From Pukyongia salina (GTDB lineage Bacteria; Bacteroidota; Bacteroidia; Flavobacteriales; Flavobacteriaceae): a stretch of DNA of 64,000 nt. The notes under the pieces are model-generated. The model was not told where the DNA came from, made no database searches, and saw only the letters and a program-made list of their open reading frames with translations. The stretch lies in assembly GCF_002966125.1 (NCBI RefSeq), contig NZ_CP027062.1, forward strand, positions 1,054,001 through 1,118,000. Reading direction: 5' to 3'. Below, piece after piece: positions 53,883-62,448 of the stretch (position 1 is the stretch's first letter; each line of letters begins with the position of its first letter). The translations under genes and the position numbers were made by a program.

Positions 53883-56603
53883 ATGCAAACATTCCTGGAG
53901 GAAACTATAGAAGAGCTATTAAAAAAACATGAGGATATTGCTCAACTAACTATCGTTCTTCCCAGTAAAAGAGCAGGAGGGTTCTTTAAAAATTATCTTC
54001 GGAACCAAATCGCTAAAACAACTTTTCTCCCGAGAATAATAAGTATAGAAGAATTTGTTGAAATCCTTTCCGACCTCAGAATTATCGACAATACCCAGCT
54101 ATTGCTAAAAAGTTACGGGGCCTACAAACAGACTACTTCCATCAAGGAAAAAGAAGATTTCGAATCTTACGCTTCCTGGATCCAGACCTTGCTAAACGAC
54201 TTCAACGAAATTGATCGCTATTTAGTCGACACTGACAAATTCTTTCATTATTTAGGTAGTATAAAGTCTTTAGAACACTGGTCTATGAATGATCAGCCTA
54301 CCGAATTCATAAGTAATTATCTCTCGTTTTGGAACAGCCTTCCCGAATTCTATGACCGTTTAAGATCGAGTCTCCTACAGGAAGGTGTGGGTTATCAGGG
54401 AATGGTGTATCGTAAGGCTGCGGAAGAGCTTGAACATTATCTTTCTTCCCACGGAGACGAACCTCATGTGTTTATAGGATTCAACGCCTTAAATACTGCA
54501 GAGCAAACCATCATAAAGGAATTACTCGAAACCGGGAATTCGGAAATATATTGGGATGCAGAATCATACTTCTTTGAAGATAGGGACCACAGCGCCTCCC
54601 GATTTATGAAGGAGTACTTTAAATCCTGGAAATATTACTCGGGAACCAAACCAACATTATCTGCGAACTATAGAAGGCCTAAGATTTTTCACTTTATTGA
54701 AGTGCAGAAAAATATAGCACAAGTAAAATATGCAGGACAATTATTGGCTCGAATGTCGCAAGAAGAGCTTAATGAAACTGCTGTTGTATTAGCTGATGAA
54801 AATCTACTGGTGCCTTTAATATACTCTTTACCTCCTCAGTTGAAATCGGTGAACATAACTATGGGAGTTAGTATCAGGAACTTTCCAGCAAGTACTTTTT
54901 TCCTCTCCCTATTACAAATGCATCGGAAAAAGTCCTCTCAATGGTACTATAAGGATGTAATGAGATTATTGAACAATCCTATAGGGTCGAAACTAGTCCA
55001 TGATGCCAGAACGATAGTTAGCGAAATATCCCGTCAAAATTACACCTATATATCCCTGGCGCAGCTAGTCAATCTATCCGATGGCAATTCAGAAGAAAAT
55101 TTAAATCTTCTATTTGGTGAATGGGGCAACGATCCTTCTCTGGCTATAAAGCTTTCAAAGAAACTTCTCTTACAATTGAAAGACCTTACCCGGGAAAATC
55201 CTATGGAACGAGTAACAGTATTCGAATTGTACAAAGTTTTCGATAACATTGGAGTCTACGCTAAAGATTTCGCGCATTTAAATTCAATAAGGACGGTATA
55301 TTCCCTGTTAGAGGAGGCTCTCTCGGCCACTACAACCGATTTTAAAGGAGACGCTTATCAGGGTTTACAAATAATGGGGGTACTGGAAACGCGTGTACTC
55401 GACTTTAAAAATATTATCCTGCTCTCGGTGAACGAAGGTTTTCTACCTTCGGGAAAATCGAATGCTTCCTTTTTAACATACGACCTGAAAAAAGAATATG
55501 ATCTTCCACTTTTTACAGATAAGGACGCCATCTACACCTATCATTTTTATCGATTATTACACAGGGCAGAGAATATCTGGTTGCTATATAATGGTAGTTC
55601 GGAAGGACTGAATGTTGGAGAAAAAAGCAGGTTTCTCCTTCAACTGGAAATAGAAAAACTAGAAAATCATAAGATCATCCAGGAGACGGCTTCCCCTCTA
55701 ATTTCGATTTATAATACCCCAGCACGCGAAATCTCAAAAACTAAAACGGTGTTGAACAGGCTTAAGGAAATTGCATCCAATGGGTTCTCTCCTTCTGCAC
55801 TTACGGCCTATATTAGAAATCCAATGGATTTTTACCTATCCCGTGTCCTGAAGATCAACGAGGCTGAGGAAGTGGAAGAAACCGTAGATTTTCAAACTTT
55901 GGGGACAATAGTACATAACTGCCTGCAGACCTTTTACGAACCTCTGGAAGGAACGATACTTACGAAGGCAGACCTGGCAGTTATGAAAAATCGAGTTCAT
56001 GAAGAAGTAACCTGCGAGTTTGAGAAAACCTTCATGAAAGGCGAATTTACCAAAGGTAAGAACCTTCTAATTTTTGAAGTTGCTAAACGTTATGTTGAAA
56101 ATTTGATCCAATTAGACCAAACCGATCTTGAGCATGGCCACCAAATCCGAATACTTCAGATAGAGACAAACTTAAAAATGTCGATCCCAATTGAAGAATT
56201 ATCGTTTCCAGTGGCTATTCAGGGTACTGTAGATCGGGTAGATGAAAGGGATGGGATTGTGCGTATAATCGATTATAAAACCGGGAATGTACTTCAAGGA
56301 GACCTGGAGATAATAGATTGGGAAGAGCTTCGAGCAGATTATAAGTATAGTAAGGCGTTTCAGGTGTTAACTTATGCACTGATGATTCATTCTCAAGGGA
56401 CTATTAAACAATCGGAGGCTGGAATTATTTCTTTTAAAAACCTCAACAGTGGCTTTCTTAAATTTGCCACAAAGACTTCCTCCAGAAGCGCAAGAGACCA
56501 TGCCGTTACTGAGGATATCCTGAAGATTTTTAAGACAGAATTGGTAAAGCTGATAAGGGAAATATGCGATCCTGCAATTCCTTTTATTGAAAAGGAAGTT
56601 TAA
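53883..56603 (+). CDS. AddB-like PD-(D/E)XK nuclease family protein
   Basis: A protein of 906 residues. The N-terminal region (IVLPSKRAGGFFKNYL) and central segment (NIILLSVNEGFLPSG) match the inactive helicase-like part of AddB/RecB-type proteins. The C-terminal nuclease domain carries FSPSALTAYIRNPMDFYLSRVL, then VDERDGIVRIIDYKTGN with the metal-binding acids (about residues 790-805). Cys residues for an iron-sulphur cluster, as in AddB, are not obvious. It likely partners the RecB/AddA-like helicase upstream. It ends 31 bp before the tRNA gene. Confidence 0.88.
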   Translation: MQTFLEETIEELLKKHEDIAQLTIVLPSKRAGGFFKNYLRNQIAKTTFLPRIISIEEFVEILSDLRIIDNTQLLLKSYGAYKQTTSIKEKEDFESYASWIQTLLNDFNEIDRYLVDTDKFFHYLGSIKSLEHWSMNDQPTEFISNYLSFWNSLPEFYDRLRSSLLQEGVGYQGMVYRKAAEELEHYLSSHGDEPHVFIGFNALNTAEQTIIKELLETGNSEIYWDAESYFFEDRDHSASRFMKEYFKSWKYYSGTKPTLSANYRRPKIFHFIEVQKNIAQVKYAGQLLARMSQEELNETAVVLADENLLVPLIYSLPPQLKSVNITMGVSIRNFPASTFFLSLLQMHRKKSSQWYYKDVMRLLNNPIGSKLVHDARTIVSEISRQNYTYISLAQLVNLSDGNSEENLNLLFGEWGNDPSLAIKLSKKLLLQLKDLTRENPMERVTVFELYKVFDNIGVYAKDFAHLNSIRTVYSLLEEALSATTTDFKGDAYQGLQIMGVLETRVLDFKNIILLSVNEGFLPSGKSNASFLTYDLKKEYDLPLFTDKDAIYTYHFYRLLHRAENIWLLYNGSSEGLNVGEKSRFLLQLEIEKLENHKIIQETASPLISIYNTPAREISKTKTVLNRLKEIASNGFSPSALTAYIRNPMDFYLSRVLKINEAEEVEETVDFQTLGTIVHNCLQTFYEPLEGTILTKADLAVMKNRVHEEVTCEFEKTFMKGEFTKGKNLLIFEVAKRYVENLIQLDQTDLEHGHQIRILQIETNLKMSIPIEELSFPVAIQGTVDRVDERDGIVRIIDYKTGNVLQGDLEIIDWEELRADYKYSKAFQVLTYALMIHSQGTIKQSEAGIISFKNLNSGFLKFATKTSSRSARDHAVTEDILKIFKTELVKLIREICDPAIPFIEKEV

Positions 56604-56634
56604 TTTCCGAAAAATTAGTATTTTCGCATCCCAC

Positions 56635-56708
56635 GGGGCATTAGCTCAGCTGGCTAGAGCGTTTGGCTGGCAGCCAAAAGGTCATCGGTTCGACTCCGAT
56701 ATGCTCCA
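56635..56708 (+). tRNA. tRNA-Ala (anticodon GGC)
   Basis: The cloverleaf closes well: acceptor GGGGCAT with ATGCTCC (one G-U), D-arm GCTC, anticodon stem TTTGG / CCAAA with loop CTGGCAG giving anticodon GGC, and T-arm ATCGG / CCGAT with loop TTCGACT. The 3' CCA is not encoded. The T-arm and acceptor 3' strand are repeated downstream. Confidence 0.97.
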
Positions 56709-57204
56709 CATCAAGCAGAAAACCAGGACGAAAGTTCTGGTTTTTTTATTCTGAAGAAATTCAAGCTGGCTTGCTATTTCGAAAGAATGAAAAAGGCCAA
56801 GGCATTGGAACAATGACCGGTTTTCTATTTGCAGTAGTGGCCCTGTGAGGACGGGTAACAATCACTCCGATATGCTCCACATCAAGCAGAAAACCAGGAC
56901 GAAAGTTCTGGTTTTTTTATTCTGAAGAAATTCAAGCTGGCTTGCTATTTCGAAAGAATGAAAAAGGCCAAGGCATTGGAACAATGACCGGTTTTCTATT
57001 TGCAGTAGTGGCCCTGTGAGGACGGGTAACAATCACTCCGATATGCTCCACATCAAGCAGAAAACCAGGACGAAAGTTCTGGTTTTTTTATTCTGAAGAA
57101 ATTCAAGCTGGCTTGCTATTTCGAAAGAATAAAAAAGATCAGGGCATTGGAACAATGACCGGTTTTCTATTTGCAGTAGTGGATCTGTGAGGACGGGTAA
57201 AATC
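56693..57204 (+). repeat. Three tandem 171-bp units beginning in the tRNA-Ala 3' end
   Basis: ACTCCGATATGCTCCACATC begins at 56693, 56864 and 57035, exactly 171 bp apart. Each unit repeats the end of the tRNA, then the terminator hairpin AACCAGGAC-GAAA-GTTCTGGTT with a T run (56721-56747, 56892-56918, 57063-57089), then the same further sequence. Copies 1 and 2 look the same throughout; copy 3 differs by several bases in the middle (near 57130) and near 57183. The extra copies lack the 5' tRNA half, so they do not encode tRNAs. Confidence 0.95.
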
Positions 57205-57343
57205 AATAAGACAATTCGGTAAAAATTTCAATATGTATATTTAATATATATATACGGTATATGTATAGTAGATATGCATTTGTTGGCTAAAGATGTGTGT
57301 TTCAGTACGTTTGGACTTGTTAAACCCCAAAATCAAACGCAAA

Positions 57344-58522
57344 ATGAAAACTACTAATGTCAATAAGAACTTCATTACCCATGGTTTAAGAAACCAAATT
57401 AGATGTATCCCACTAATTTTATTATTGTTCGTTACTCAACTTACAATATCGCAGGTAGGGATCAATACCACAGATCCGAAAGCCACCCTCGAAGTACGTG
57501 GCGAGACAGATATCTCCAAAATTCCAGATGCTGCGGATGGAATAATAGCTCCTATAGTTACCAAAACCGAACTTGCATCCAAGAATATCGGTATTTTCGC
57601 GGTAGACCAATCAGGGGCACTTGTGTACGTCTCGGACGCCAGCGGAGGAACCACTGGTCCCAGTGTAGGCCAGGTCACGCAAATAGACGATGTTGGTTAT
57701 TACTATTTTAACGGCAGTGACTGGGTGCCTATGGCGTATCCCATTAGCGTTTCCAATATAAAAAACGGTGAAAATTCGTTTGCGACCCAAGTGGAAGGAG
57801 TTACTGGAAATTACATCAGTATTATCGACAGCGCAGACATGATTTTATCTGGGAATAATGTTAGGACAATTATTAATGGACACCCTTCTAATTTCTTAAA
57901 TCTGGGCGTCTTACAACTAGGTGGAGATAATCAGGGATTTTTAATAAATTCGAGAGTAGCAAGAATTAACGGATCCCCTCTGGGTGATCTTTCCACTGCA
58001 TCCCCCGGGAATGCCTTAACTTTCGACGGTACTTCCTGGACACCACAAAACCCTAAACTACAAACTATTCCTGGTGCCTTACCCACGACTCCGTCTCCCC
58101 CTGTAAGCACAACACGATACACCGGCGCTTCCATTACCTTGCCTCCAGGACAATGGATGGTAGCAATGGGTTCAACTGTAGGTACATCAACAGGCCTTGT
58201 TATTAACAGTGATTGTTCACTTTGGATTACTGTTCACCTTAGCGATACATCTACAGGTTCGGGTCCCGTTACTCCCGACGTATTATTAAATCTCACAGGT
58301 TTTCGAGGCGCGGCGACAACTATGGGAAGAGGAATGAATCGTGCGTCCCTGAATGGCTATGTAGGAATTAATAATTCTTCAGGCACTAATAAAACATATT
58401 ATTTATGGGTGAATAGAGAAGTGTATGGAGCATTCAATTGTACCTTAGCTAATTACCATGTGAATGTTCCTTTTCACTCCGGTTTTTGGGAAAGATATTT
58501 ATTTGCTCTTCCAATTCAGTAA
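57344..58522 (+). CDS. Secreted protein of unknown function (VGINTTDPKATLEV-type N-terminus)
   Basis: About 392 residues from the ATG at 57344; the frame is open back to an ATG at 57293, but the later one better fits an export signal. The signal peptide ends near TISQ. The opening VGINTTDPKATLEVRG is a common start of secreted Bacteroidota proteins with repeat or tail-fibre-like bodies. The middle has beta-rich Gly/Thr segments and the C-terminal 120 residues resemble a sugar- or receptor-binding domain. No T9SS tail is seen. It follows the 171-bp repeats closely; an AT-rich leader (57205-57343) separates them. Confidence 0.72.
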   Translation: MKTTNVNKNFITHGLRNQIRCIPLILLLFVTQLTISQVGINTTDPKATLEVRGETDISKIPDAADGIIAPIVTKTELASKNIGIFAVDQSGALVYVSDASGGTTGPSVGQVTQIDDVGYYYFNGSDWVPMAYPISVSNIKNGENSFATQVEGVTGNYISIIDSADMILSGNNVRTIINGHPSNFLNLGVLQLGGDNQGFLINSRVARINGSPLGDLSTASPGNALTFDGTSWTPQNPKLQTIPGALPTTPSPPVSTTRYTGASITLPPGQWMVAMGSTVGTSTGLVINSDCSLWITVHLSDTSTGSGPVTPDVLLNLTGFRGAATTMGRGMNRASLNGYVGINNSSGTNKTYYLWVNREVYGAFNCTLANYHVNVPFHSGFWERYLFALPIQ

Positions 58523-58540
58523 GCTTTCAAACATAAAATT

Positions 58541-58577
58541 AAAGGTGTGCATAACAACTTCTGTTTGCGCACCTTTC
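58541..58577 (+). terminator. Terminator-like hairpin after the secreted-protein gene
   Basis: AAAGGTGTGC (58541-58550) and GCGCACCTTT (58567-58576) form a 10-bp stem (one G-U) over a 16-base loop, 18 bp past the stop. The T run after it is interrupted, so efficiency is uncertain. Confidence 0.65.
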
Positions 58578-58998
58578 CTCGTTTTTAACTTTCGCAATAA
58601 AGAGAACTAAACATAGCCATATAACATAGAGTTGTATATGAAATATATAATCTATGTAGATTAAATGGCAATGCGAATGTCTCTGCGATATGCATGGAAT
58701 TTCTTTCTTTTATACCTTATGTACTTTACTAAGTGTATCGGCAAATATTGTGTTATTAGATTAGGAATGGCATCACTCTTTTACTTAAATCATCTATTTG
58801 CGCAGGACGTTCGATTTTGGGGGCTTCCCTGCCATTAATTGTTGAATATAGGTGTGAATTTTCTTCAAATCGAGTGATAAAAGGACCGCGTATATTGTTA
58901 ATCGCGGTTCTGCCTTCCTTTTAATCTAAAGAATACCAGATCTCAACTTTACCGAATTTCAAAATTTTTTATTCCACGAAATTTTATATCTTAGAGAG
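58578..58998. other. Mostly gene-free intergenic stretch with a second hairpin
   Basis: About 420 bp with only one short ORF (58665-58838, listed separately). GGACCGCG (58883-58890) and CGCGGTTC (58903-58910) form a stem followed by a T-rich run near 58916, a possible terminator for that ORF. The rest is AT-rich and featureless. Confidence 0.5.
58665..58838 (+). pseudogene. Short ORF resembling the N-terminus of an exported protein, possibly a decayed gene
   Basis: 57 codons from ATG 58665. The translation has a basic start (MRMSLRYAW), a hydrophobic, Cys-containing middle and a signal-cleavage-like LFAQ followed by DVRFWGLPCH and the stop. This looks like an export signal joined to the first residues of a lost mature protein. 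It could also be chance: the long hydrophobic stretch is interrupted by KCIGKYC. A hairpin lies about 45 bp after the stop. Confidence 0.3.
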
Positions 58999-59082
58999 AT
59001 GGGAGTAGGAGGACTTGTTATAGCTACAGCCTTACTGTGTTTATTCATTGGATTGATCATTGAGGTCCAGGAACGAATGTAG
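58999..59082 (+). CDS. Candidate 27-residue single-helix membrane peptide
   Basis: ATG at 58999 to TAG at 59080-59082. The peptide is hydrophobic in its first 21 residues (MGVGGLVIATALLCLFIG and on) and ends in polar EVQERM, the shape of a small inner-membrane protein. TAGAGAG lies just before the start, and a bidirectional terminator follows 27 bp after the stop. It is short enough to be chance; conservation in relatives would decide. Confidence 0.4.
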   Translation: MGVGGLVIATALLCLFIGLIIEVQERM

Positions 59083-59108
59083 GTTTATAGCTAATCTTGA
59101 AGTAAAAA

Positions 59109-59131
59109 AAAAGACGTCGGCGACGTCTTTT
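59109..59131. terminator. Bidirectional terminator between the small ORF and the universal stress protein gene
   Basis: AAAAGACGTC and GACGTCTTTT form a 10-bp stem over loop GGC. On the minus strand it ends in at least nine T, so it mainly serves the universal stress protein gene; on the plus strand there are four T. Confidence 0.88.
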
Positions 59132-59152
59132 CGTATTTGCATTAATCCAGTT

Positions 59153-59947
59153 TTATTGCTGTCCGCAAAGAACCAATAATGGTTTACTGGTATAAAAATC
59201 TTTTTTTAATACTGCATTCTTTTCGAAAAGCTTTTTAAAGAATCCCCGTTTACGTCTCAACACGCACAAAATATCCGGATGATGTGATTGAAAATGCTCC
59301 AACACTCCTTGATAAATGGTTGCATTCTCTGTTTCTTTATAAGATGTCATCATATTCTTTAACTGCAAATCCATACCTTCATCCTCATCTAGCGCATCTG
59401 GCGTCTTCACTTTCAATACATGGAGTTTCGCCGAAAATAACTTTAATATCGTTTCAAGTGGATCGAGCACATTTTGCTTTTCAAAAGATGTTCGCTTCAC
59501 AGCCAATAATATATTTTCTGCCTTGCGGAACAAATAATCACGAGGAACTATTAACATGGGAATATCTGTTTGCTTCACTAATTTCCCCGTAATACTTCCC
59601 AGGTAAACTTCACTTTTAATATCCACGCTTTGAGGTGACACTATAATTAAATCGATATTCAATTGCTTGGAAATTCTAGCAATCCCTTCGTAAGGATCTC
59701 CCTTGATCGGCTTGGCGATCACCTCTACGCCTTGCGTATCAACACGGCTCAATACCTCATCTAATTGTGCCTGGTGGTCTTCCATAGCAACTTGAGTTAC
59801 TTTCGTCATTCCACCAGCCTTCGAATAGACCTTATAAATATTAATAAGATAAACGGTCGCACCACTCATAGTTGCGAAATTTACAGCATACTTGAGATTA
59901 TTAATACCGTTTTCCGTAGAACCCACCGGGACTAAAATATTTTTCAT
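59153..59947 (-). CDS. Universal stress protein family protein
   Basis: About 264 residues from the ATG at 59947; an ATG five codons upstream is possible. It begins MKNILVPVGST and has the Usp nucleotide-binding pattern in LIIVSPQSVD followed by GSITGKLVKQTDIPMLIVPR (about residues 118-137). A second, divergent Usp-like half follows, making the tandem form of about 270-300 residues. Usp proteins bind ATP or AMP and act in stress survival by unknown means. It is divergent from the GNAT gene, 51 bp away. Confidence 0.88.
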   Translation of the reverse strand: MKNILVPVGSTENGINNLKYAVNFATMSGATVYLINIYKVYSKAGGMTKVTQVAMEDHQAQLDEVLSRVDTQGVEVIAKPIKGDPYEGIARISKQLNIDLIIVSPQSVDIKSEVYLGSITGKLVKQTDIPMLIVPRDYLFRKAENILLAVKRTSFEKQNVLDPLETILKLFSAKLHVLKVKTPDALDEDEGMDLQLKNMMTSYKETENATIYQGVLEHFQSHHPDILCVLRRKRGFFKKLFEKNAVLKKDFYTSKPLLVLCGQQ

Positions 59948-59998
59948 AATGATGCTATTCAATTATCTTTAAAGCTATTGCAAAATTAACGCTTTAAA

Positions 59999-60520
59999 AT
60001 GATACGAAAGGCGATTCCTTCCGAAATTGATTCGATCATGTCCCTCACGAGGGCTTGTGCGAGAAAAATGATTGCTGAAGGTATCTTACAATGGAACGAG
60101 CATTATCCGGACAGAAACTCTTTTCTTACCGATATCGAACGCTCAGAATTATTTGTCTTCATTTCCGAAGAAACCCCTATTGCCTGTATTGTCATCTCAT
60201 CTCATAAAGATGAGGTATACAACTCGGTTAAATGGCTCACCAGCGATATAGGGAACTACTATATTCATCGCCTTGCTGTTCATCCCGATCATCAGCATAA
60301 AGGTGTTGCACGAAAGCTGATGGACTTTGCCGAGACTTTCGTAAGGGACAGAAAAGGCGTTTCTATTCGTCTGGACACTTTCAGCAAAAATCCCCGAAAC
60401 CAAAAGTTTTATGAGGCAAGAGGCTATCAAAGACTGGATGATGTTTATTTCCCGAAACAAAGCAAACATCCTTTTTACTGTTATGAATTGCTTATATCCC
60501 CTGCTATCGAATCAATGTAA
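59999..60520 (+). CDS. GNAT family N-acetyltransferase
   Basis: A protein of 173 residues. The acetyl-CoA loop is in LAVHPDHQHKGVARKLMDFAE (about residues 92-112), with the Q/R-x-x-G-x-A form, and FYEARGYQRLDDVYFPKQ closes the fold. The substrate is unknown. Its last 17 bp overlap the convergent T9SS type B gene. Confidence 0.92.
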   Translation: MIRKAIPSEIDSIMSLTRACARKMIAEGILQWNEHYPDRNSFLTDIERSELFVFISEETPIACIVISSHKDEVYNSVKWLTSDIGNYYIHRLAVHPDHQHKGVARKLMDFAETFVRDRKGVSIRLDTFSKNPRNQKFYEARGYQRLDDVYFPKQSKHPFYCYELLISPAIESM

Positions 60521-62231
60521 AATACCCTCTGTATACTTGTCCGTCCTTTGCTATGGCCTTATACCAGTATCCCCCTAATGGCATTGGTGTGCTATTATAT
60601 AAGCCATCCCAGCCGGGGCCATCGGCAGAGAAATAAGACAGGATCTTCCCAAACCTATCGTAAACGTAGATCGTAGTAAGGGGTAATGGGTCCTTTTTTG
60701 GAGGGATATATTGCCATAGATCTTTTATTCCATCTCCGTTTGGAGAGAAATAGGGAGGAAACCCAGGGGCTGGAAATGCCAACCTAAATTGTCGTTCAGT
60801 AATTCCACAACCGTTCTTGTCGCGCACATAAATAGTGTAATCGCCCTCAGGGAGTCCGCTAAACACGTTGCTATCGCTCCAAGTATTAGTCGTATTTAAA
60901 GAAAACTCATAATCTCCTATTCCACTAATCTCAATTATAACATTAAATAAGTCTCCCTCCTCCTCTATCCTGACAAAATCTATAGTTGCCACCGATGAAA
61001 GCACAGCCATAAATATCTTGTCGTCTGCACATTCAAGTTCGAACCCATCCTGGGTGAGTAAATTGTAAGCTTCGTATCGATATTTTCCTGCTTCAGACAG
61101 GTTCACGTAAGATTCGTCCGAAAGTAATATTTCGGGTTGATTCTCCGGTATTTGGTACCAACGGTAACCGTCGGCCTCGTCTGGTGCATCAATTCGTGTT
61201 GGGATATCATCGGCGCAAATTCCTATTTCGTCTGCCAGGGTTATTTCAGGATAAAAAGTTGTGAGTTCTCCGGTAACAGGGTCGAAAAATGGACCACAGC
61301 CCAGAATTGTGGAAAATGACTCTTGTATACATCCCTGGGCCGGGCCTGCTTCATTGAAAGGCACAATAAGTACAAAATAAGTCTTATTAGGTTCAAAGTT
61401 AATAACATTGATCACCGTGGTGTTGAAGATCACCATATCGAGGACATCATTATCAAATGGTGAGGATCCCACACTTACAATATATCCGGTTGCCCCTGGG
61501 ACAGGAACCCATTCGATGATTGTGTTGAGGGCAACATTAATCTGCCCATTGGCAGGGGTTATTAACATGGTACAGCCGGGTGGCTCTCCCAATGACCCTG
61601 TTATAAAACTTTCGATAGGGCAGTTTAAGGCCGTACCGTTTTCGTTATATGGGATGATCTGTACATATATTTCGGTCTCCGGCGGAAGATTGGCCGGGGG
61701 ATCGAAAACTAAAACATTACCAACATCCTGGTTATTAATTATATCTCCAAGTCCTGGAGAGGTTTCGATAGAGATCCTGTATCCAATGGCCCTGGAAGCA
61801 TATGCCCAGGAGATAAGCGTCCCTACAGTTACATTAATCTCGCCATTTACCGGAGAGAGCAATGCAGTACAGTCTGGTATGGTGGTTACATCTTCAGTTG
61901 TGAACGAAATACTATTACATACTATATCGTCCTGGTTAAAGAAAAAAAGGGTTAAAGTAACATAAACCTGTGTAGCTTCGGGTAATCCTAAAGGAGGCAC
62001 AAAAGTAGTATCATTACCAACCGCCTGTTCATTCACGATCTCTGTCCCCCCGGGAGTTGTGCCAAGGGAAATGATATATCCGGTTACCCCAACTACGGGT
62101 TCCCAGCTAATGCTTGTATCTACAGGAACATTGGTGGCTCCTGCCAACGGTTCGATAAGATTAGGACAATCCTGTCCATGGCCTGTTAAGACCCCTGCGA
62201 GTAAAAAAATATGTAAAAGCCATCGACTCAT
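60504..62231 (-). CDS. Secreted FN3-repeat protein with T9SS type B sorting domain (gliding motility C-terminal)
   Basis: A protein of 575 residues. A signal peptide ends near GHGQ. Three fibronectin type III-like units follow (about residues 20-110, 115-215, 215-310), each opening with a P-x-NGxINVxxxT-xxW pattern such as PANGQINVALNTIIEW. A middle beta domain precedes the C-terminal CHU_C-type domain with FPPYFSPNGDGIKDLW, IYVYDRFGKIL and a terminal GYFTLIR. This is the type B T9SS signal, so the protein should be exported through the outer membrane. Its 3' end overlaps the GNAT gene by 17 bp. Confidence 0.92.
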   Translation of the reverse strand: MSRWLLHIFLLAGVLTGHGQDCPNLIEPLAGATNVPVDTSISWEPVVGVTGYIISLGTTPGGTEIVNEQAVGNDTTFVPPLGLPEATQVYVTLTLFFFNQDDIVCNSISFTTEDVTTIPDCTALLSPVNGEINVTVGTLISWAYASRAIGYRISIETSPGLGDIINNQDVGNVLVFDPPANLPPETEIYVQIIPYNENGTALNCPIESFITGSLGEPPGCTMLITPANGQINVALNTIIEWVPVPGATGYIVSVGSSPFDNDVLDMVIFNTTVINVINFEPNKTYFVLIVPFNEAGPAQGCIQESFSTILGCGPFFDPVTGELTTFYPEITLADEIGICADDIPTRIDAPDEADGYRWYQIPENQPEILLSDESYVNLSEAGKYRYEAYNLLTQDGFELECADDKIFMAVLSSVATIDFVRIEEEGDLFNVIIEISGIGDYEFSLNTTNTWSDSNVFSGLPEGDYTIYVRDKNGCGITERQFRLAFPAPGFPPYFSPNGDGIKDLWQYIPPKKDPLPLTTIYVYDRFGKILSYFSADGPGWDGLYNSTPMPLGGYWYKAIAKDGQVYRGYFTLIR

Positions 62232-62448
62232 ATGTGAAAATCGAAGTTCTCAGGAAAATACCTTCTTAGATATTATTTTAAAAATTAATGTTTTACAGCG
62301 CGGGATAACTCCTTTAGAAATGAGGCACTCACAGCAAGTTTTCAAGCAATCAATTATTACCTAAATATATCGATTATTGTTATAACCGGGTAATTTTTAA
62401 CGATATCCCTCTCCCTTTCCATTTATCGAGATTAACTACTTTTGAAAC

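Noticed and set aside
56663-56848. ORF of 61 codons starting within the tRNA gene
   Set aside because: It starts in the tRNA anticodon arm and crosses the terminator; it is a by-product of the tandem repeat.
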